Shown: one piece after another, positions 58,101 through 64,000 of the stretch
How positions within the stretch are numbered: the stretch's first letter is position 1
Layout: each line of letters starts with the position of its first letter
From: Bactericera cockerelli
Lineage: Eukaryota > Arthropoda > Insecta > Hemiptera > Triozidae
Direction: 5' to 3'
DNA: 64,000 bases
Assembly (NCBI GenBank): GCA_024516035.1
Contig: CM044967.1
Location: 6,785,202 to 6,849,201, forward strand
Program-made: the position numbers and the translations under genes
Notes under the pieces: generated by a model
Seen by the model: the letters and a program-made list of their open reading frames with translations, nothing else
Told to the model about the DNA's origin: nothing
Databases searched by the model: none

Positions 58101-60395
58101 TTAAAAAATAAAGCTATTTCATTTTCATGGCCATGAAACAGTAGCTACTGAAGACCCTTGTGGTCTGTGTTGTAGCTTGGCCATCCCATAGTATGCCTCG
58201 CCTTTGATCATGATGATGTTCTTGCTGTAACCAGCATGGCTACAGTGGGGGGGGAGTGATGGTCTCCAGCCAATTTTAATTGAAAAGTTGGTTTGTCCTG
58301 AACTGCATATTTATATCTGTGATCAACCACTGTGATAACTTGGGCTTTATACCCTCCTTATCTTATAGAAAGGACCGACTTCAGTAGCTCAATCGATAAG
58401 GCGGCGGACTTGTAACTGGAGGTCGGTGGTTCAAGTCCGGTTTCAGCGTGGATTTAGTAAAGCGAGTTAGAGTAGTGTGACATCACGAAAGTGATTAACA
58501 CAAATATGATAACTTAACTTTTAACTTTTAGAAAGGAAAGTAATGGAATCACCCAAATAATTGAGCCATTAAACCTTTGGGACACTGTAAGCTAGCCTGG
58601 CTTGTTTGAGTTTGCTAGTCTCTACTCTGTTTATAGTCCTCTAGCAAGACACTGGTTTTTTCCTCTATAATGTCCCCCAGCCAGACAAACGTCCCCTCTG
58701 ATAGGCAAGAAGGGAAAAATTACTTCCATTTAGGTGTTGGATCACAGAAGCACACTAGATAATATACCACCTTATAAACAACTGTAACCAGATCTTGAAT
58801 ACAAATTATTTGTCAGCCCTGCAGTTCAAACCCGGAACCTTCAGCGTGGCAAGCAAATACCTGAGTACTAATAATTGTGTGTTACTAATAATAAACAGTG
58901 TATCCTGGAAGTATGGATAATTCCTGTGTCCAAGTCCCAGCCTCAACATCTGAGAGATAGGTACTGCTAGAAAGATTAAAAACTGTTCATTTAAAACCTA
59001 CTAATTCCACACTTATACACAGTTTCCTCATGAAAAATGAAACAATTTTAACAGCATTGAATCTTTATTTTCTTGCATTTTTACCATTACTGTTATCAGT
59101 TTAATTGCGATGCAATTACGTTGCAAAAATTGAACTGAATTTCTTATCAGGTATATGAGATCACTTAGCTCATCAAAATGTGATTCAAGTATGTTTGTGA
59201 GTGGATACTTTCTTTAAAACATGCCTTGCTGTTAAACTATAATAATAATGAATTCATGTCCATGAGATCACCACAGATCTCCTGGGGTTGGGAGGTTAAT
59301 TATCAGGCTCCTAACATGCCCTATGATTCTATTTTGGAAGTAGTCACCTTGGCCTAGGGGTAGCATGATTAACTTGCACTCCAGGTGACCCAGGTTCAAA
59401 TCCCAGCTAGAATTTTTAGCTCTGTACTTTGAATGCCTGGGCCTACTCTGGCCTCATGAGGATAAATTGGGGTAGTTGTAGATCAGACAATGAGGGTTGG
59501 CTGGAGAAATTGTTTGATATCTTTTTGACAAGTTTGATTCAATTTTGATTTTAAACATCCTGATTACAACCAAATGATCTGTTTGAGAAACAATTAACAG
59601 GTCACATAGGTACTAAGCCTAAACCAGCCTAACTGGCTTTTTTTAAGCCTTATATTTAATTTTCAAATGCTATTTAATTTTCAAAAGCTCCTCATTGAAG
59701 GCTTAATGTACTGAGTACAGTTACTTACGGACTACCTAGTTTGGACTGCTGAATCAGGCTGAAACTGGCACTTTAAAAATCAATAGAATAAATCACTTGT
59801 TTGTTTATTAGATGAAAATTTTGGTTTCTGCAGCTCGTGCAAGACTGTGAAAGGGGGAATGCAGCCAGCATTGTCGGCTCATTCCCTCTCACAAATTCTT
59901 TTATTGAAGTGTATGTCCTATAGTTTATGTTGAAATAAAGTGATAAATTTAGACTGTGAGAGTAAAGGGACTCTTTAGTTTCTCATTCTTGCAGGATAAA
60001 CAGAGTATTGTATTGTGCAAGGATAGAGTTAGTAAGTTTCATGCAATGTTGTTTTCATATAATATGACATTATTCATTTTAAATAAATACATAAAATTCA
60101 GCTAAACTTTTTAATTAATAAGAAATTAATAAAACTCAACTTACAAACCAAGCTGATAACAAATAGGTACCTAGATGCCCAATACAAATCATTCAAGTAT
60201 GTCTCCAACACAATCTCCATGTTGAAAAAATTAGCATATTAAACTTGTTCTTCTTCAGTCTACAGGAATGAAAATCTCTCCTGGAAAACTGAACATTCCA
60301 TATTTCTCTCATTCGTTCAATTTATTAATAGTATTTAATTAATTACTTGCCTCTTTATTTCCGGAAAGTCCTGAGATGAACACTTTCACGGTCAT
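52160..60395 (-). CDS. Sh3beta: SH3BGR-family protein, thioredoxin-fold, acidic tail
   Basis: SH3-domain-binding Glu-rich family: a small glutaredoxin-like fold without the catalytic cysteines, then a variable acidic tail; biochemical role poorly defined. Six exons (minus): 60395-60351, 57191-56994, 56422-56288, 55809-55766, 55275-55155, 52222-52160; 201 residues; phases agree. The start MTVKVFISGLSGNKE is joined to VKKRQQRVLMILDSKSINYT...ITEPGKESDKEF, the fly-like signature, then the family hallmark PLPPQIFNEEDYCG and NYEEFDLANEMDDLEKFL. The tail is rich in Glu and ends ESADQPEE. The PLPPQIF stretch is the proline-rich SH3-binding motif. Intron 1 begins GC rather than GT (AAAGAG/GCAAGT); the GT four bases on would break the frame. 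Exons 4-6 encode only the acidic tail and could be alternatively spliced. Introns carry several SINEs. Confidence 0.93.
52346..52485 (+). repeat. SINE-B, plus, in the last intron of the SH3BGR-like gene
   Basis: AACCTCAGTAGCTTGGTCGA, GTGGTTCAAGTCCCGGTTTC, GAGTTTGAGTAGTTGTGATA and TGATTAACGCAAAAATATGA. Antisense to the gene. Confidence 0.85.
53025..53110. repeat. Possible relic related to the large-TIR element
   Basis: GGGACTATAAAAAGGGAGCA and GACCAGAGCAAAGCAATAAC resemble the GACTATAAACAGGGAGTAGA and CCAGCATTGGCTTGGT arm. Diverged, intronic. Confidence 0.35.
56733..56800 (+). repeat. Old tRNA-like SINE head in SH3BGR-like intron 2
   Basis: GATTGAATGGTTAGAGCAAT and TTGTGATTGTATCCCACCCA resemble a decayed A box and B box. 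No body family assigned. Confidence 0.4.
58085..58866 (-). repeat. SINE-F, minus, split by about 430 bp of insertions
   Basis: The tail part (58110-58210: CATGGCCATGAAACAGTAGC, CCATCCCATAGTATGCCTCG) and the body/head part (58680-58866: CGTCCCCTCTGATAGGCAAG, CAGTTCAAACCCGGAACCTT) belong to one inverted SINE-F. Between them lie unknown sequence (58215-58370), a plus-strand SINE-B and a piece with TCTACTCTGTTTATAGTCC. Confidence 0.75.
58373..58520 (+). repeat. SINE-B, plus, nested in SINE-F
   Basis: CCGACTTCAGTAGCTCAATC, GGAGGTCGGTGGTTCAAGTC, GTGATTAACACAAATATGAT then AACTTAACTTTTAACTTTTA. TAGAAAGGA occurs at both ends (58366-58374 and 58529-58537) and is a good candidate target-site duplication. 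Confidence 0.88.
59338..59480 (+). repeat. SINE-D, plus, old
   Basis: AAGTAGTCACCTTGGCCTAG, GTGACCCAGGTTCAAATCCC, AGCTCTGTACTTTGAATGCC and CTCATGAGGATAAATTGGGG: recognisable but heavily mutated, in intron 1 of the SH3BGR-like gene. Confidence 0.7.
59825..59945 (+). mobile_element. Second non-LTR retrotransposon 3'-end family, plus
   Basis: GGGGGAATGCAGCCAGCATT, GTCGGCTCATTCCCTCTC, then AT-rich sequence with TTGAAATAAAGTG. Shares its 5' motif with 31520-31660 inverted. Confidence 0.5.
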
Positions 60396-60639
60396 GTTGT
60401 AAAATTATGATTTGCACACAGCACAGTAGACGGTCAAAAATTTTGCTGCAACTGCTGTCCTGTTGAATTTTAACAGAGTAACAGACGATATATTTATCCT
60501 TCAACACAATTTATAGGATTTACCTTGCTTCTAATGATACTTTCTTGAAATAATCAACATTAAATTCTTGAAAATAAATTAATTTGATATTTCAAGATAG
60601 AGGTATCTATTCAGAACAGAAAATAAATAAAAAAATTTC

Positions 60640-61092
60640 TGCCCCCTGGAATCGAACCCAGGTCACCATGCGTACAATGCCTAGCGCGCTAACTCACTCT
60701 GCCACGGTGACTACTGGTATGATCATGCAGTTGAAAGCGATGTTAAATTTTTGTTTAAAAGAACGCTTGCATACGAGTCTGCAACCATGTCGACATTTTC
60801 ATCTTTACTATTCAAGGTCCAAAACCCAACTGACCAAATTTCGTATTGTGCGCATGACACACACTTTCCCTCTTCTCTTAGGGTTGCAATATCGAAACGA
60901 AAATATCGATATTACGTATATCGATAATATCGAAACCATAATATCGATATCCGATATTAGAAGACTCTCTCCCTTTACAATTCGATATTTCGTTACATAA
61001 TATCGTTACATAATATCGTTACACAATATCGTACATAAGTTCGTTACATAATTTTGGTTATGTGCCAGAGCAAAGACATGAAAATGTCAATA
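60640..61092 (-). repeat. Repeat X, minus, with SINE-D head
   Basis: The minus strand matches 29565-30100: TGACATTTTCATGTCTTTGC, TATGTAACGATA array, ATATCGATATTATGGTTTCG, TGTGTGTCATGCGCACAAT, and ends in the SINE-D head (60640-60716). The internal duplication seen at 29805-29890 is absent here. Confidence 0.88.
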
Positions 61093-61284
61093 AAATTTGA
61101 ATTCAATTTACATTTTACATTTGAGAATGCAGCCATCAATGGTGGAGCGAGTTTTATTGCTCTCATTCCGTTAAACATTTCCGTGTCCGTGAAAAAGGCA
61201 CAGATTTTTCTCACGGTTAAAGGATTATAATGTACGCTCAAATTCGATCTCTAGGCTCCTGCCAGGTCCAATAATTTAGTTTTA

Positions 61285-61400
61285 ACGTTCTTATAATATG
61301 AGGCCGGGGCTTAACCCTACATTCGCTGGTAATATTCAGCTACCCACATTAACCTCAACCTGCCTGGGTTAACCCGGAAGTAACAGTATCATTTGTGATT
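61285..61400 (-). repeat. SINE-E body fragment, minus
   Basis: CTTAACCCTACATTCGCTGG, CAGCTACCCACATTAACCTC and CCTGCCTGGGTTAACCCGGA match the inverted SINE-E/5S-SINE central domain. No head or tail. Confidence 0.65.
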
Positions 61401-61433
61401 TTACTTCATAATTTACCTCTTAGTAAATTGCCG

Positions 61434-61625
61434 ACCTCCGTGGCTCAGTGGTTAAGAGCATTGGTTACTGACCCTGAGATTGCGGGTTCGAGTCCCGGCC
61501 GGAATGGAAATTTCTAACCGAAATTTTCCGTTTCTGGAATGCCATGCATGTAAAGGGAAAGTGACCTGAAGTAATGCAAAAACGGTTTCGAGGCACACTT
61601 ACCTTTTTTTTAAGTAGATTTTTTG
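61434..61625 (+). repeat. SINE-C, plus
   Basis: CTCCGTGGCTCAGTGGTTAA, GCGGGTTCGAGTCCCGGCCG, TCTGGAATGCCATGCATGTA, GAAGTAATGCAAAAACGGTT and a CCTTTTTTTTAAGTAGATTT end. Confidence 0.9.
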
Positions 61626-62877
61626 TTAGAAAAATCTGCACAAACCGAGGATCGAACGTTAAAACCTATATTGAACTCAGGAGCAGAAGTCATAAGTGTT
61701 ACTCAGCCGAGGCTGGCGTTAATCAACTTGAATGAAAAATGACATCAGCTCATCCACCGCAAATATCTTCGTGGTAATTCTAATCTGTCCAGAGGTCGTG
61801 AGTTCATCGCCGGTGGGGCAAAAATTGGTAGCCAGGTCTCGTTCCAGAAAGCTACATTACAAAGAAATTTGAAGGTTGAAAAGAAAATTTTGAGAGTGCT
61901 CTTACAGGAGAGTGAAATATTATATTGGAATGCTCTCTGAAATATTCCTCATATGAGGCCCTGGTGCGATTTAGGGATCGGAGGGTAAAATAATAATTCC
62001 GTGTACGTAGAACAGGCACATAAATTTCCTCTCAGGGAAGATTATATGGTAGCCTGGATCCAATAATCTCTATAGACTCCTGACATAAAATCCAGAATTC
62101 AACATTTCCTTGGCCACAAAAAAAACAACCTCTGATCTAAAGGGTACACACTACACAACTACACATGGTTTCATCATCATATTAGGGTAGGTACTATATG
62201 TGTCTCTTTAGTTTAAACAAATGTACCAAATTTATTAAATTAAATCAGTCAACGGAACGTGTGAATCAGATCCTATTTTACCATTAAAATGAGAGACTAA
62301 GATCATTCTCACTGATCATCAGCGAAATTCATAAAGAAGTCTTCTTGACAAATCGTATCGAATCATAAAATTGGCCGAAAAGAAAGACTTCAACACGTTT
62401 TGCGTGAACAAAAAAACACGTAAGTGTTTAGGAAGAAGAGTTCTGTACAGATTGCAACATCACTATTACTAACACCTTTGTGTACATGGTGAAATGCTTT
62501 TTATATAAGTTTGTAGTTTATCAAGAGATGGCATCTAATCATGAAGGGCATGTTAGACTAGACGTGTTGTTTTTATTGGGAGGTCAAATCTTAAGGAGGA
62601 CACAATAATTCTGTTTTTAATGTGAAGTTCTGTAAGTTTTTGTTTCTTTTTCTTTTCTTTTTCTCAAAGAAAGTTGTTAACAGAGTGTACTTAAATTAAG
62701 AAGTCAGAATCTATGGTCATGGCATTCCCGCTCAGTGTATTTAGTTTTTAATCTAAAATCAAGTTCAAGGTGCTTCTCATTTCACACAAAAATTTTGATA
62801 TCAACTCAAAATAAGTCTGTTTTTTAAATCTGAAAGAGATTCTCGACTTTATTTTGAGTGATTTTGCTTTTTATTAA
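61626..62877. other. Intergenic region upstream of the last gene
   Basis: No SINE recognised beyond 61630 and no coding frame supported. It should hold the promoter and 5' UTR of the gene at 62878. Confidence 0.4.
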
Positions 62878-64000
62878 ATGAATTCCTTCAACTACACCTG
62901 CTTGCAAGAGTATGCAGAACCTCAAAATGAACGAGAAAAGCTTCGTCGGGATAGAAAACCTTACATTGGACTGGCCTGTCTATTACTGGGTAAGAATAAT
63001 CATATAAATATGCAGATGTTGAACAATAGCAATGACAATCATGTTGCTCTACAGTTTATGTCCATAGAGAGCGTTCTTTTTTTCGGGAGGTTCACTATAG
63101 TCCGTAGTTCCGTACAGTATAATTTGGGACACCACAGTTGCCAAGTTTGTGTCTTCTCTGTGTTGAGCAAAAAGCCAGAATTTTTTAATGCGTGTACACT
63201 TGAAAACGTAGTCCCCCTCACCCATCGAATTATTTTTTGTTATTGTAAATAAAGTGCGTCTTTGTCCCAAATTCAGGGTTGAGTATAACCAAATTTGGGA
63301 TCCAAGCGACCAAAATATTAAAAATGAAATTATAGCATAATAGTGTAGCGTACAATGAAAGGTCTTGATGATTTACTTTCAACTATCGCAATAAACATAG
63401 AAAATAATAAATTTTAGACCCTTTATCATTGAGGTCCTAAGTTTGAAGGACTTATATGAAAAAGGAACAGTATAAAAAGATTTTATTCTACATTGAAAAA
63501 CATCAGTATAAACAGAAAAGTGAGAAGTTGTATTAGATGTACATGAATATCAGAACATACCTGGACAGCTGTTTCGAGCTTATTTGCTCTCATCAGCAGG
63601 TAATAGTTCTGAATAACCATGCCATCAACTAACCTCTTATTTTAATCAGTATAAACAGAAAAGTGAGAAGTTGTATTAGTGATGACCAGAAACAAGCTTC
63701 TAACTTCTAACATGAAAGATGACCAGAAACAAGCTTCTAACTGATTTTTATACACAAAGATTATCCTGTTTGTTTACAGGGTTACTGACCATCAGCATGA
63801 TGATACTAAAAATTTCCTCTGACACAAAACTCTGCGAGGAAAAACTCGATCATAAAATCTCGGCGGAATCAAACAGCTTGGTAACAGCAGACCCTGCCGA
63901 AGTTCTTATGACATCGAGCGAAGACGAAACCGGAGGTTACCTCATAACCAACTATATCTACTACCAATTCGAGAAAAACCGAGAAAACACCGGGCTTCAA
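62878..64000 (+). CDS. Unrecognised single-pass membrane protein, N-terminal part
   Basis: Two exons, 62878-62989 and 63780 to the window end, spliced GT-AG in phase 1. The joined frame gives 111 residues and is open to the last base, so the gene continues outside. Residues 1-28 are polar and end in a basic cluster (EREKLRRDRK). A hydrophobic segment of about 19 residues follows (YIGLACLLLGLLTISMMIL) and is split by the intron, yet is continuous after splicing, which supports the model. The rest is charged (SSDTKLCEEKLDHKIS, TSSEDETGGYLITNYIYYQF). By the positive-inside rule this is a type II topology: short cytoplasmic N-terminus, lumenal or extracellular C-terminus. I do not recognise the family. 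The start is the first Met in frame; GC-richer codons in exon 2 than in the flanks also favour real coding sequence. The intron carries a hammerhead ribozyme element on the opposite strand. Confidence 0.65.
63502..63679 (-). mobile_element. Retrozyme-like element, partial tandem of a 143-bp unit
   Basis: The 35-bp sequence ATCAGTATAAACAGAAAAGT...GTTGTATTAG occurs at 63502-63536 and 63645-63679, offset 143 bp. The ribozyme lies between the copies. A tandem of short units, each with a type I hammerhead, is the layout described for animal retrozymes and for terminal repeats of Penelope-like elements. Here it is about one and a quarter units. Confidence 0.6.
63550..63612 (-). ncRNA. Type I hammerhead self-cleaving ribozyme
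   Basis: Read on the minus strand. Stem I: TCAGAAC and TACCTG pair with CAGGTA and GTTCTGA (13 bp, internal loop TAT/T). Core CTGATGA. Stem II: GAGC/GCTC with loop AAATAA. Core GAA. Stem III: ACAG/CTGT with no loop. Predicted cleavage is after the C of CTGTC, before CAGGTA. All invariant core bases are present. A loopless palindromic stem III is typical of animal retroelement hammerheads, which are thought to act as dimers. Confidence 0.85.
63681..63741. repeat. Short direct repeat, 24 bp, 37-bp spacing
   Basis: GATGACCAGAAACAAGCTTC then TAAC occurs at 63681-63704 and 63718-63741, just beside the retrozyme-like repeat and near the exon 2 acceptor. Confidence 0.9.

Noticed and set aside
62303..62330. 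Second hammerhead (minus CTGATGATCAGTGAGAAT)
   Set aside because: No GAA-A core after a proper stem II and no stem I partner.
1..64000. CRISPR array, operon or bacterial defence system
   Set aside because: Split genes with spliceosomal introns, SINEs and microsatellites show eukaryotic DNA; the tandem repeats lack spacer structure.

Overview
This is eukaryotic nuclear DNA, AT-rich, with small exons split by spliceosomal introns, AATAAA-type retroelement tails and very many tRNA-derived SINEs. The SH3BGR-family protein resembles the fly Sh3beta type as I remember it, so an insect or other arthropod with a large, repeat-rich genome is most likely. I cannot name the order.

Layout. Positions 1-39,600 hold no gene I can support. 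They are a mosaic of GA and CA microsatellites, at least seven SINE families (working labels A-G), 5S rRNA-derived SINEs, 3' ends of two non-LTR retrotransposon families, fold-back MITEs (the commonest called MITE-G here), larger terminal-inverted-repeat elements and minisatellites, often nested with readable target-site duplications. Positions 39,650-60,400 form a gene cluster: a DGCR8/Pasha gene (minus), a PEX13 gene (plus) divergent from it, and an SH3BGR-like gene (minus). Each was assembled exon by exon with consistent splice phases. Positions 60,400-62,870 are repeats again. A fourth gene (plus), encoding an unrecognised single-pass membrane protein, starts at 62,878 and runs off the window end.

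The genes have unrelated housekeeping roles: primary microRNA processing in the nucleus (Pasha with Drosha), peroxisomal matrix protein import (PEX13), and a thioredoxin-fold adaptor-like protein (SH3BGR family). They look like ordinary neighbours, not a pathway cluster.

The most striking finding is a complete type I hammerhead ribozyme motif on the minus strand at 63,550-63,612, inside the first intron of the last gene. It sits between two 35-bp direct repeats 143 bp apart, the layout expected of a retrozyme-like element. Other notable points are a GC-AG intron in the SH3BGR-like gene, one SINE body carried under both tRNA and 5S heads, a possible 5S+tRNA double-headed SINE, three-level nested insertions with duplicated target sites, and a nearly perfect 63-bp fold-back hairpin.
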